From the NCBI GenBank assembly GCA_963976395.1, contig CAXBLG010000017.1, forward strand, positions 1 through 52,157: a DNA stretch of 52,157 nt, in the 5' to 3' direction. Below, in pieces: positions 8,079 to 16,056 of this stretch. The notes beneath the pieces are model-generated. The model had not been told where the DNA came from and searched no databases. It was given only the letters and a program-made list of their open reading frames with translations. The stretch's first letter is position 1, and every line of letters starts with the position of its first letter. The DNA is from UBA11612 sp963976395 (GTDB lineage: Bacteria > Pseudomonadota > Alphaproteobacteria > Rhodospirillales > Rhodospirillaceae). The position numbers and the translations under genes are program-made.

Positions 8079-8851
8079 CCGAGGCAATCATTCACGCGGC
8101 TCCCTTAAAGGCTCTGACCGAGATCCGGCATGGGTTCTTCACACGCACTGGCGGCGTGTCGTCGGGTCTGTATGACTCGAACAATTGCGCCTTCGGTTCA
8201 AATGATGACCAAAAAAACGTTTTCGAGAATCGCATGAGGTGCACCGAACAACTCGGTATGACGGCACTCGTCGGCGTATACCAACAACACACGTCCAATG
8301 TCGTCGAGGTGGAGCGAGCGTGGTCACATACCGCCGCGCCGATCGCGGATGCCCTGGTCACCCGCGCACGTGGCCTTGCCTTGGGCATTTTGACGGCTGA
8401 TTGCGCACCTGTGCTACTGGCCGATGCTGAGGCAGGTGTCATTGCCGCCGCACACGCGGGATGGAAAGGCGCCTGCGGTGGCGTTCTTGAAAACACGGTA
8501 GAGGCCATGCGCCGGCTCGGCGCCGAGTCCTCGCGCATCATGGCCGTTATCGGCCCCTGCATCGCCCAGACCTCCTATGAAGTCGGGCCGGAGTTTGCAG
8601 CAAGACTTACACAAATGGACAGCGGCTTCGCTCGCTATTTCACTACCGCAAAAGCAAACGGACACACGCACTTCGATCTAGCCGCATTTACGGCCGATCG
8701 GCTTCGGGCTGCGGGCGTAATATCAGTCACCGTTCAAGGCGACGACACCTGCGCAAACGAAGAACTGTTTTTCAGTTACCGTCGCTCGGTGCTCCGGGAC
8801 GAGCCAGACTACGGTCGACAACTGTCCATTATCGGCCTTACAGCACCGTGA
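8075..8851 (+). CDS. pgeF: PgeF/YfiH-family multicopper-like protein (purine nucleoside phosphorylase / peptidoglycan editing factor)
   Basis: A 258-residue protein of the YfiH/LACC1 family. ATG at 8075 overlaps the previous stop (ATGA). The family residues are visible: FTRTGGVSSGLYDSNN, the first metal-site His in YQQHTSN, the Cys in LTADCAPVLLA, and the His in AAAHAGWKGACGG. YfiH proteins have been given two roles, purine nucleoside phosphorylase activity and correction of wrong residues in peptidoglycan precursors; sequence alone does not choose. The link to lgt and NDUFAF7 genes is a recurrent alphaproteobacterial arrangement. Confidence 0.92.
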   Translation: MTEAIIHAAPLKALTEIRHGFFTRTGGVSSGLYDSNNCAFGSNDDQKNVFENRMRCTEQLGMTALVGVYQQHTSNVVEVERAWSHTAAPIADALVTRARGLALGILTADCAPVLLADAEAGVIAAAHAGWKGACGGVLENTVEAMRRLGAESSRIMAVIGPCIAQTSYEVGPEFAARLTQMDSGFARYFTTAKANGHTHFDLAAFTADRLRAAGVISVTVQGDDTCANEELFFSYRRSVLRDEPDYGRQLSIIGLTAP

Positions 8852-8861
8852 AGCGGACCGA

Positions 8862-9782
8862 ATGAAACAGAAATTGATTTCATCTCACCTGTCCGTTGTT
8901 GCGGTGATCATGTGCATGATTGTGATCGCAGGTTGCGGACCACTGCCGCAGCCTTTCCGAGGTGCACCATCCATTGCGAGCAACAATCCGTTGGTGGATG
9001 TTCCCACGGCCGTGGGTATTGCGGTGCTCCCGATCAAAGGCGCCCCGGAGCCGTTCAATGAAAACCTGAGCGCCGCCGTTGCCGAGCAGTTGCGGTTGAT
9101 GGAAATTCCGGCTGAAGCTGTTCCCTACAATGCCGGGCTGGGCTTTTCTCTGGAAGGCTGGGCAGAGGCCATCGCACATTCTTCTTCCGGCATATCCGCT
9201 GATATTATCTGGACCTTAAGGTCGCGCGCCGGCGCAACGACAGGCACATACCGTCAACACATCACACTCTCCGAATCGGCATGGACCGAAGGAGATCCGC
9301 TCACAGCGGCCCGATTGAGCGCAGAAGCTTCCTCAGCCGTGATCACAATGGTTGGCGGCGATGTGGCGCCTGATAGAGCGCCACCAGCCCGCGCAGCACC
9401 GACTCCGGATTATCCCACCATTTCTGTTCGTCCGGTCGAGGGCGCCCCCGGCGATGGCCGGGAAGCGTTGATGCTCGCGGTACTACAGAGCCTGTCTTTG
9501 AACGGCGTAGCACGCGACGACATCAACCCAGATGTCATCCTGACCTGTGAAATTATCAGCACGCCCTATGATGCCCGGTTACAGCATGTGCAGATCATAT
9601 GGCACGCCATGCTGCCGGACGGCTCCGAACTCGGAACCGTGCAACTCGACAATACAATTCCCGTCGGCGCACTGGACGGCATTTGGGGACCCACAGCCTT
9701 TGCGATTGCCGACGCAGGCGCACCGGATCTCCTTAATTTACTTGCCTCCGCGCCGGATCTCGAAAAGTCAGTGAACCCGTGA
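8862..9782 (+). CDS. Uncharacterised lipoprotein
   Basis: A 306-residue protein with a type II signal peptide: basic start MKQK, a hydrophobic core and the lipobox IAGC with the acylated Cys at position 25. The mature part has no motif I recognise; it alternates Ala/Pro-rich linkers (DRAPPARAAPTPDYP near residue 175) with two related alpha/beta stretches, each containing an AVL-type strand and a WxxxxxxGxxxG-like segment. It begins 10 bases after pgeF and is the last gene of the lgt chain, so its own lipidation enzyme is encoded four genes upstream. Probably anchored in the inner or outer membrane facing the periplasm. Function unknown. Confidence 0.75.
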   Translation: MKQKLISSHLSVVAVIMCMIVIAGCGPLPQPFRGAPSIASNNPLVDVPTAVGIAVLPIKGAPEPFNENLSAAVAEQLRLMEIPAEAVPYNAGLGFSLEGWAEAIAHSSSGISADIIWTLRSRAGATTGTYRQHITLSESAWTEGDPLTAARLSAEASSAVITMVGGDVAPDRAPPARAAPTPDYPTISVRPVEGAPGDGREALMLAVLQSLSLNGVARDDINPDVILTCEIISTPYDARLQHVQIIWHAMLPDGSELGTVQLDNTIPVGALDGIWGPTAFAIADAGAPDLLNLLASAPDLEKSVNP

Positions 9783-9971
9783 ACACACTCTCACTCTGCG
9801 CGCATCACAGCAAAATTCCCGCCGAATTCAGAGAGAAGTGAAAATCAGCCCCGTGCCCAGTTTACAGTCTCATGACAGGTTGATACTTTCCGCGCGCCTG
9901 AGCGGGGTAAAGAGCCCGCCGGGACCCACAGGGGGCGGCGACATGTTTCTTCAAGGGCTACGGACAAAATC

Positions 9972-10904
9972 ATGAAAATTCTGGCCGGAAACAGCAACAA
10001 GCCGCTTTCTGAAGCAATCGTTGCCTGCGTGAATCTGGAACTTACCAACGCCAGCATCAAACGATTCTCCGACATGGAGATCTTCGTCGAGATTCACGAG
10101 AATGTACGCGGCGAAGATGTCTTCGTCATTCAAGCCACGTCCTATCCTGCCAACGATAATCTGATGGAACTGCTCATCACGCTTGATGCGCTGCGTCGAG
10201 CTTCAGCGCGTCGCGTAACCGCTGTCATTCCGTATTTCGGCTATGCACGGCAGGACCGCAAGACCGGGGGCCGCACGCCGATTACGGCGAAGTTGGTCGC
10301 CAATCTGATCACCCAAGCCGGCGCGGGACGCGTTCTCACACTTGATCTGCACTCCGGGCAAATCCAGGGCTTTTTCGACATCCCTCTGGACAACCTCTTT
10401 TCAGCGCCCGTGTTTACCGACGATATCCAGCAAATCTATGAAAACGGTGAGCCGGTTATCGTTTCGCCGGACGTGGGCGGCGTAGTGCGGGCCCGGGCCA
10501 TTGCCAAACGCATTCATGCCGACCTCGCGATTATCGACAAGCGGCGCGAGAAGGCCGGCGTTTCGGAAGTCATGAACATCATCGGCGAAGTAAAAGGCCG
10601 TCCTTGTATTTTGGTGGACGATATCGTCGATTCCGCCGGCACGCTGTGCAACGCCGCCGTTGCCCTGATGGACGCAGGCGCGAAGTCCGTGTCCGCTTAT
10701 GTAACCCACGGGGTTTTGTCGGGCGGGGCGGTCGGGCGCGTCAGTGCCTCCCCGCTCAAAGAACTGGTGATTACGGACAGCATTCAGGCGACCGAGGCCG
10801 TACGCCTGGCCAACAATATCCGCCAGCTGTCCATTGCCCCGCTCATGGCTGAGGCCATCAAACGCATCAACGACGAAGCGTCGGTTTCCAGCCTGTTTGA
10901 GTAG
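9972..10904 (+). CDS. prs: Ribose-phosphate pyrophosphokinase
   Basis: A 310-residue cytosolic enzyme that makes PRPP from ribose 5-phosphate and ATP, feeding nucleotide, His and Trp synthesis. The N-terminal MKILAGNSNKPLSEAI, the ATP/regulatory segment YFGYARQDRKTGGRTPITAK, the metal-site region TLDLHSGQIQGFFDIP, and the PRPP loop CILVDDIVDSAGTLCNA are complete. Length is normal. A 189-base gap separates it from the lipoprotein gene, so it probably has its own promoter, though I could not place one with confidence. Confidence 0.97.
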   Translation: MKILAGNSNKPLSEAIVACVNLELTNASIKRFSDMEIFVEIHENVRGEDVFVIQATSYPANDNLMELLITLDALRRASARRVTAVIPYFGYARQDRKTGGRTPITAKLVANLITQAGAGRVLTLDLHSGQIQGFFDIPLDNLFSAPVFTDDIQQIYENGEPVIVSPDVGGVVRARAIAKRIHADLAIIDKRREKAGVSEVMNIIGEVKGRPCILVDDIVDSAGTLCNAAVALMDAGAKSVSAYVTHGVLSGGAVGRVSASPLKELVITDSIQATEAVRLANNIRQLSIAPLMAEAIKRINDEASVSSLFE

Positions 10905-11000
10905 GCCTAGCGCCTTACATTAAAACCATAATCCGCTACACTGTACCGTCCTGGCGGCGCGACCAATGAAGCATGGCAGCCGTAACGATGCGGAGACAGC

Positions 11001-11771
11001 ATGACCTTGAAACGGAAAGTCCTGTTTTTGATGGCCGCGCTTGGCGGCATGGTTTCGCTAACGACACCGTCCTTGGCTGCCGAGAACGGCACCGGCATTC
11101 CGCGAGACCGGCGCACCGTTGAGCTTGAATCTCTGCGCCGCATATACCCGCCGGGCTATCCCGACGCCACAATCCGCGCCATCGAAGACGGCCGCGTTCC
11201 CGATGATATGACGGTTCCGGAATATTCACGCCTGCACTGCGGCGAAATAGGCGCAATGGTTTTTAATCCGTGCCTTGTGTCCTATCCGGGTGAATACGGC
11301 ATTGAGTATGTTGTCATTTCACAGGGCGGCAACAAGCGGGTCGGGAACCTCGACGAAGCCGCAGCATTTTTCCGCACTCAACTGACATCAACTGTGACGA
11401 ACTTCGAAACCGAAGTTTCCGCGATTAACACCTTCGTCGATACGTTGTGTGGTCATATGGCCGGCGGCGGCGACATCCGCGAAGTGCTGCCGCCGCGTAG
11501 CGAGTGGCCGCGCATCGACCACCCCATTGCGCCACCGAACCGCGCCGCCAAACGCCAGTTCTCGGATCTATTTACCTGGAACAAATGCGAGAACTGTGTG
11601 GGACTCGTGGCGGTCAACATGGCTGACGAGTTACCACCCACTTGCGCGAATCTAAGTAAGCAGGCCGCACCAAAGATCGCCTACTTCGTTGTGGACAGAC
11701 AGACTTCCCGGGGTCACGGCGCGCTTGAGATGGGTTTAGAAGCTTGGCAGCTTCGTCTCGCCGAAAAGTAA
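11001..11771 (+). CDS. Cys-rich secreted protein of unknown function
   Basis: A 256-residue protein with a GGAGA ribosome site and a clear signal peptide (MTLKRKVLFLMAALGGMVSL, cleavage near SLA-AEN, about residue 26). The mature part contains six Cys, in HCGEIG, NPCLVSYPGEYGIEY, DTLCGHM, NKCENCVGL and PTCANL, suggesting periplasmic disulphides or metal binding through CENC. I recognise no family. It faces the convergent HAD-phosphatase gene with 14 bases between the stops. Confidence 0.65.
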   Translation: MTLKRKVLFLMAALGGMVSLTTPSLAAENGTGIPRDRRTVELESLRRIYPPGYPDATIRAIEDGRVPDDMTVPEYSRLHCGEIGAMVFNPCLVSYPGEYGIEYVVISQGGNKRVGNLDEAAAFFRTQLTSTVTNFETEVSAINTFVDTLCGHMAGGGDIREVLPPRSEWPRIDHPIAPPNRAAKRQFSDLFTWNKCENCVGLVAVNMADELPPTCANLSKQAAPKIAYFVVDRQTSRGHGALEMGLEAWQLRLAEK

Positions 11772-11785
11772 ACTACCCGAGCGTA

Positions 11786-12481
11786 CTACCCCCAATCGAC
11801 CACTTGCAGGCCGTGTTCACCTGCGAGCCGGCGTAGCTTGGCATTCGGATTAACCGCCACGCCTTCATCCGCCGCCTTTAGAAGATCAAAATCGGAGTGG
11901 TGGTCAGAGTAAAAGGCAAACCACGGCCGGGACGGCAGCCCCGACAGATAGCGTTCAACCGCCGCAACTTTGGCCGGACCGTAACAGTTTTCGCCCTCAA
12001 CAGCAGCGCACAAGCGATCCGCCTCGGTCCAGACCGAGCCGGTGGTGATAGCGTGGTCTAGGCCCAGCCGAGTCGCGAAAACCTGGGCATAAAAGTCGAA
12101 ACTGGCGGTCGCGAGGACAACCTGATCTCCCGCCTGGCGGTGATGTTCAATCGCCGCCAAGGCGCCGGGCCGAACCTGAATCTGCATCCAGCGATCGATA
12201 AAATCCTCGGCCCAGGCAGATATTTCGGCCCGTGTGGCCCCGGCAATAAACAAATCCAGCATACGAGCCTTTAGAGCCGCTCTGCTGGTCCGTTTGGCCG
12301 CATAGGCGGCCATGGCCGCCAAAGCCACAGGAATACGGCTGTAACGCCCTGGATTGGACCGCGTGCAGTGCAAGAGAAAGGGGGTATAGGTCCCGGACCG
12401 GGTGATTGTACGGTCCAGATCGAAGAACGCGATGCGCGCCGGCGCTGCCGAGCTCTGAAGAGTGGATTGCATCTGAACCAA
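11786..12481 (-). CDS. HAD-IB family phosphatase (SerB-like hydrolase)
   Basis: A protein of about 231 residues of the haloacid dehalogenase superfamily, subclass IB. Motif I is FFDLDRTITRSGTY, with the nucleophile and acid Asp in DLD; motif II Ser/Thr lies in VVLATASFDFY, and motif III/IV in YSDHHSDFDLL. Such proteins hydrolyse phosphomonoesters such as phosphoserine, or lysophospholipid-type substrates; the substrate is not predictable here. The start is uncertain. TTG at 12481 has a G-rich AGGGGG about 8 bases upstream, while ATG at 12472 has no good ribosome site at proper spacing, so TTG is preferred. Confidence 0.8.
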   Translation of the reverse strand: MVQMQSTLQSSAAPARIAFFDLDRTITRSGTYTPFLLHCTRSNPGRYSRIPVALAAMAAYAAKRTSRAALKARMLDLFIAGATRAEISAWAEDFIDRWMQIQVRPGALAAIEHHRQAGDQVVLATASFDFYAQVFATRLGLDHAITTGSVWTEADRLCAAVEGENCYGPAKVAAVERYLSGLPSRPWFAFYSDHHSDFDLLKAADEGVAVNPNAKLRRLAGEHGLQVVDWG

Positions 12482-12524
12482 TTATTGTACCCCCTGATTA
12501 TAGATAGGCATCTTGGCCCAACGG

Positions 12525-12665
12525 AAAGGGTCCGGAAACCCTTTGCCCACCTTGCCTTGGTGGGGGGAACCGTGTACATGACCGCGGTCCCGCTTAAGGG
12601 CAGGACCGGCAGCGGCACCCCTGGAGGTCGCGCCGTATAGCTTCAAGTGAAATTCTGAAGCTATA
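12525..12665 (+). promoter_or_regulatory. Folded leader region upstream of rplY
   Basis: Three plus-strand hairpins can be drawn by eye. AAAGGGT/ACCCTTT (12525-12544) is followed at once by CCCACC/GGTGGG (12546-12564). A perfect 10-bp stem TATAGCTTCA/TGAAGCTATA (12636-12665) ends 12 bases before the rplY ribosome site AAGGAG (12677-12682). None has a U-run. Whether the whole stretch is transcribed with rplY is not known; the last hairpin is the best candidate for a translational control element. Confidence 0.4.
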
Positions 12666-12690
12666 TATTTGATTTTGAAGGAGAAAGTAG

Positions 12691-13383
12691 ATGCCTAAGA
12701 CCAGCACGTTACAAGTGCAGGGGCGCGATCGGGCAGGTAAGGGGGCAGCCCGTGCAACACGCCGCCAGGGACTCGTCCCGGGCGTGATATACGGCGGCCG
12801 AGAAGAAGCCACGCTGATCGCACTCGAACCCAAAATTCTTAACGGCCTGATGCACGACCCGGCTTTTAAGACCAATATCTTCGAATTAGAGATCGCCGGC
12901 AAAAAGCAGCGCACCATGGCTATGGATGTGCAGCTTGACCCCGTATCCGATAAGCCGATTCACGCCGATTTCCGCCGCATCGACAAAGACACCCTGGTGC
13001 GCGTGCCGGTGCCCGTGCGGTTCCACAACGAACTTGCCTCACCGGGACTCAAAATGGGCGGCGTGCTCAATATCGTTCGTCACGATGTGGAAGTTCGCGG
13101 TCGTCCCGATGATTTGCCCGACCATATCGATATCGATTTGACCGGTCTTGAAATCGGCGATTCCGTGCACATCCAATCTGTGTCCCTACCCGACGGCGTT
13201 AAACCGACCATTGCTCGTAACTTCACCATCTGCGCTGTCGCTCCGCCGACAGTCATGCTGGTGGAAGAAGAGAAGCCGGCTGACGCCGAAGGCGAAGCAG
13301 GTGCCGAGGGCGATGCCAAAGCCGAGGGCGACGCCAAGGCTGGAGCTGCCAAGCCCGACGCCGCAAAGGCCGAAAAGAAGTAA
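12691..13383 (+). CDS. rplY: 50S ribosomal protein L25 / general stress protein Ctc
   Basis: A 230-residue long-form L25 (Ctc/TL5 type) that binds 5S rRNA in the large subunit. An AAGGAG ribosome site precedes the ATG. Residues 1-95 form the L25 domain (GKGAARATRRQGLVPGVIYG; HADFRRIDKDTLV), about 97-190 the C-terminal TL5 domain (GVLNIVRHDVEVRGRPDDLP), and 195-230 a low-complexity Ala/Glu/Asp/Lys tail with repeated AEGDAKA units, common in alphaproteobacteria. rplY-pth-ychF is a conserved order that places three translation-linked genes together. Confidence 0.96.
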   Translation: MPKTSTLQVQGRDRAGKGAARATRRQGLVPGVIYGGREEATLIALEPKILNGLMHDPAFKTNIFELEIAGKKQRTMAMDVQLDPVSDKPIHADFRRIDKDTLVRVPVPVRFHNELASPGLKMGGVLNIVRHDVEVRGRPDDLPDHIDIDLTGLEIGDSVHIQSVSLPDGVKPTIARNFTICAVAPPTVMLVEEEKPADAEGEAGAEGDAKAEGDAKAGAAKPDAAKAEKK

Positions 13384-13389
13384 TCCGCG

Positions 13390-13428
13390 TTATACCGGCG
13401 GTCCACATATGGCGGACTGCCGGTATAA
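13390..13428 (+). repeat. Strong inverted repeat between rplY and pth
   Basis: TTATACCGGC (13390-13399) and GCCGGTATAA (13419-13428) pair perfectly, and GTCC/GGAC extend the stem inward around a small loop. No T-run follows, so it is not a classical terminator; it could be a processing or attenuation hairpin between the ribosomal protein and downstream genes. The right arm also contains TATAAT. Confidence 0.6.
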
Positions 13429-13468
13429 TGTTTCCTTCGAACCGTTTTCCTCTTAAGGGGGCCCAGCC

Positions 13469-14101
13469 ATGCGGCTTCTGGTGGGACTGGGAAACCCCGG
13501 CGCGGCCTACGCGCACAATCGACATAACATTGGATTTTTGGCGCTTGATGCAATCGCCGAGCGTTATCGCTTGTCCGCGTGGCGGAAACGATTCCAAGGC
13601 ATGGTCGCGGAAGGCGTCGTAGAGGGAGAGAAAGTTCTCGCCCTAAAGCCTTCCACATATATGAATCTTTCCGGGCAAAGCGTCGGCGAGGCTCTGCGTT
13701 TTTTCAAGATAGCGCCCGAAGATGTCATCGTCGTGTACGACGAGATCGAGCTGGCCCCCGGTAAGGTGCGCGTCAAGCGTGGTGGCGGAAGCGCCGGGCA
13801 CAACGGCATAAAAAGTATTGATGCTCATATCAGTAACGACTATTGGCGCGTGCGCCTTGGCGTGGGACGCCCGGTCGGCGCAGGCGACGTATCGAACCAC
13901 GTCTTGCAGAATTTTTCCAAGGCCGATTTAGAGTGGCTTGGACCTTTCCTCGAAGCCGTCGCAAAGGCGGCGCCTTTGCTTGTCGCGGGTGACGAGAACA
14001 AATTTATGACGAAGGTAGCCATGCTTATGACGCCGCCTGCACCTAAAAATCAAAAACAAACGGATGGCAAGATGCCCTCCGGCTCAACGGAGTCCGAATA
14101 G
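13469..14101 (+). CDS. pth: Peptidyl-tRNA hydrolase
   Basis: A 210-residue cytosolic esterase that releases peptides from peptidyl-tRNA dropped by ribosomes. The catalytic segment LGNPGAAYAHNRHNIGF holds the conserved Asn and His. KPSTYMNLSGQSVG, VYDEIELAPGKVRVKRGGGS (substrate-binding) and GHNGIKSIDAHI are intact. The C-terminal tail past residue 190 is Lys/Gln/Pro-rich. A G-rich ribosome site (AAGGGGG) lies before the ATG. The stop is 2 bases from the ychF ATG, so the two are cotranscribed. Confidence 0.97.
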   Translation: MRLLVGLGNPGAAYAHNRHNIGFLALDAIAERYRLSAWRKRFQGMVAEGVVEGEKVLALKPSTYMNLSGQSVGEALRFFKIAPEDVIVVYDEIELAPGKVRVKRGGGSAGHNGIKSIDAHISNDYWRVRLGVGRPVGAGDVSNHVLQNFSKADLEWLGPFLEAVAKAAPLLVAGDENKFMTKVAMLMTPPAPKNQKQTDGKMPSGSTESE

Positions 14102-14103
14102 AC

Positions 14104-15207
14104 ATGGGTTTTAATTGCGGTATCGTCGGCCTACCCAACGTCGGCAAGTCCACACTCTTCAACGCCTTGACGGCGACAGCTGCCGCACAAGCAGCAAACT
14201 TCCCCTTTTGTACCATCGAGCCCAACGTCGGGCGCGTGGCGGTTCCCGATGAGCGCCTATCAATCATCAGCTCCATCGCCAAATCGGCTAAAATCATTCC
14301 GACGCAGCTTGAGTTCGTCGATATCGCCGGACTTGTCCGCGGCGCCAGCAAAGGCGAAGGCTTGGGCAATCAGTTTCTTGCCAATATTCGCGAGGTCGAT
14401 GCCATCGTCCACGTACTGCGATGCTTCGAGGACGGCAACGTCACCCATGTTGAAGGATCGGTGGATCCGATCCGTGACGCCGAGACCGTCGAAACGGAAC
14501 TTATGATTGCCGATTTAGAAAGCCTGGAACGACGCGCCGATCAAAACGCGAAGAAAGCCAAATCCGGTGACAAAGACGCCAAAGACCTTATGACGGTGCT
14601 TGATCCGGTGTTGGCCGCCCTCAGAAAAGGCGAAACCGCGCGCAGCGTTCGACCGACTGACCCCGCCTTGCGTAAGATCTTCGACGGCCTCCAACTTCTG
14701 TCGAGCAAGCCCGTGCTTTACGCCTGTAACGTGGACGAAGGTTCCGCCGCAACCGGCAACGCCTTCTCGGCCAAAGTCGAGGAACGTGCAAAGGCGGAAA
14801 ACGCCGCCTCGGTCATCATATCAGCGGCGATCGAAGCGGAAGTCTCGCAACTCGACGATGCGGCTGAACAAAAAGAATTTTTGGAAAGCCTCGGCTTGAA
14901 AGAGACGGGCCTGACCCAAGTTATTCGCGCCGGATACGGGCTGCTGGATCTGATCACTTACTTCACCGCCGGTCCGAAGGAAGCGCGGGCCTGGACCATT
15001 ATGCGCGGCACCAAGGGCCCACAGGCCGCCGCCGTTATTCACACCGATTTCGAACGCGGCTTTATCCGTGCCGAGACCATTGCCTACAACGATTTCGTCG
15101 CCCTTAAAGGCGAACAAGGCGCGAAAGATGCGGGCAAGATGCGTCAGGAAGGCAAGGAGTATGTGGTGCAAGACGGCGACATCCTGCACTTCCTGTTTAA
15201 CGTCTAG
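14104..15207 (+). CDS. ychF: Redox-regulated ATPase/GTPase YchF
   Basis: A 367-residue Obg-family P-loop protein. G1 is GLPNVGKSTLFNAL, switch region PTQLEFVDIAGLVRGASKGE (G3), and the C-terminal TGS domain ends in KEYVVQDGDILHFLFNV. YchF prefers ATP over GTP and binds ribosomes in stress response. Length and motifs are normal. It is the last gene of the rplY-pth-ychF unit and is followed by a bidirectional terminator shared with petC. Confidence 0.97.
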   Translation: MGFNCGIVGLPNVGKSTLFNALTATAAAQAANFPFCTIEPNVGRVAVPDERLSIISSIAKSAKIIPTQLEFVDIAGLVRGASKGEGLGNQFLANIREVDAIVHVLRCFEDGNVTHVEGSVDPIRDAETVETELMIADLESLERRADQNAKKAKSGDKDAKDLMTVLDPVLAALRKGETARSVRPTDPALRKIFDGLQLLSSKPVLYACNVDEGSAATGNAFSAKVEERAKAENAASVIISAAIEAEVSQLDDAAEQKEFLESLGLKETGLTQVIRAGYGLLDLITYFTAGPKEARAWTIMRGTKGPQAAAVIHTDFERGFIRAETIAYNDFVALKGEQGAKDAGKMRQEGKEYVVQDGDILHFLFNV

Positions 15208-15227
15208 CCTTCAACATACACACAAAG

Positions 15228-15260
15228 AAAAACCGCCGACTCTAGAGCCGGCGGTTTTTT
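15228..15260. terminator. Bidirectional rho-independent terminator between ychF and petC
   Basis: AAAAACCGCCG and CGGCGGTTTTTT flank an inner CTCTAGAG palindrome. The A-run on the left and T-run on the right make it a terminator for ychF on the plus strand and for petABC on the minus strand, which converge here. Confidence 0.92.
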
Positions 15261-15287
15261 AGTCTCAGTATAACGTCTCGAGATCGA

Positions 15288-16052
15288 TTACTTCTTCTCG
15301 AGCCGCGACCAAATACGCACTTTCAAGAGATACGCGAGAATCGTGAACAACAGCGTATACAGCATGACTTTAATGCCCATGCTGTGACGCGCGTCCAGAT
15401 TCGGTTCCGCAGCCCAGTGCAGGAACGTGGTCACATCCTTTGCAAGTTGCTCCTTTGTCGCAGGCGTTTCATCTGCATAAGCAACGCGATCATCAAAGAG
15501 TTGTTCGACCATCGCTATCTGATGGCCTGGAAAGTATTTGTTGTACGTCATGCCGTCGCCAAGTTCGATGTCGGCCGGCGCTTCTTCGTAACCCAACAAC
15601 AAATTATAAACGTAGTCAGGCCCGCCTGCGCGCGCCTTCGTCATCAATGACAAATCAGGCGGCAACGCTCCGTTAAACATAGACCGGGCCACGGCTTCAT
15701 TCGCATACAAGCGCGGCAGATAGTCCGATGCCTTAGCTGGCCGCATGAACATGTCGCCGAATTCATCGGGACCGTCTTCTACCTCGTATTCAGCTGCGAG
15801 CACTTTGATCTGGGCTTCGCTATAGCCAAGCGCTTCAAAATTGCGAAAGGCGATGTATTTCAGCTCATGACAGGCCGAACACACTTCACGGTAGACCTGG
15901 AATCCCCGCTGGAGTTGCTGTTTATCAAACTTTCCGAATACCCCGTTGAAGCTCCACTCCTGCTCAGGGAGATGGATGTCTTCAGCCGCGTTTGCGCTGA
16001 GGGGAAGAACAAAAAGAGTTGCCGCCGCGGCGGCCATAATGACCTTTTTCAT
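15288..16052 (-). CDS. petC: Cytochrome c1 of the bc1 complex
   Basis: A 254-residue heme-bearing subunit of ubiquinol-cytochrome c reductase. The signal peptide (MKKVIMAAAAATLFVLPLSA) is followed by the heme site C58-S-A-C61-H62 in VYREVCSACHEL. The Met ligand probably lies in GHQIAMVEQLF. A C-terminal membrane anchor (VMLYTLLFTILAYLLKVRIW) ends in a basic tail. It passes electrons from the Rieske centre to soluble cytochrome c. It is the third gene of petABC, 4 bases from petB. A GGAG ribosome site precedes the ATG. Confidence 0.96.
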   Translation of the reverse strand: MKKVIMAAAAATLFVLPLSANAAEDIHLPEQEWSFNGVFGKFDKQQLQRGFQVYREVCSACHELKYIAFRNFEALGYSEAQIKVLAAEYEVEDGPDEFGDMFMRPAKASDYLPRLYANEAVARSMFNGALPPDLSLMTKARAGGPDYVYNLLLGYEEAPADIELGDGMTYNKYFPGHQIAMVEQLFDDRVAYADETPATKEQLAKDVTTFLHWAAEPNLDARHSMGIKVMLYTLLFTILAYLLKVRIWSRLEKK

Positions 16053-16056
16053 GGCG

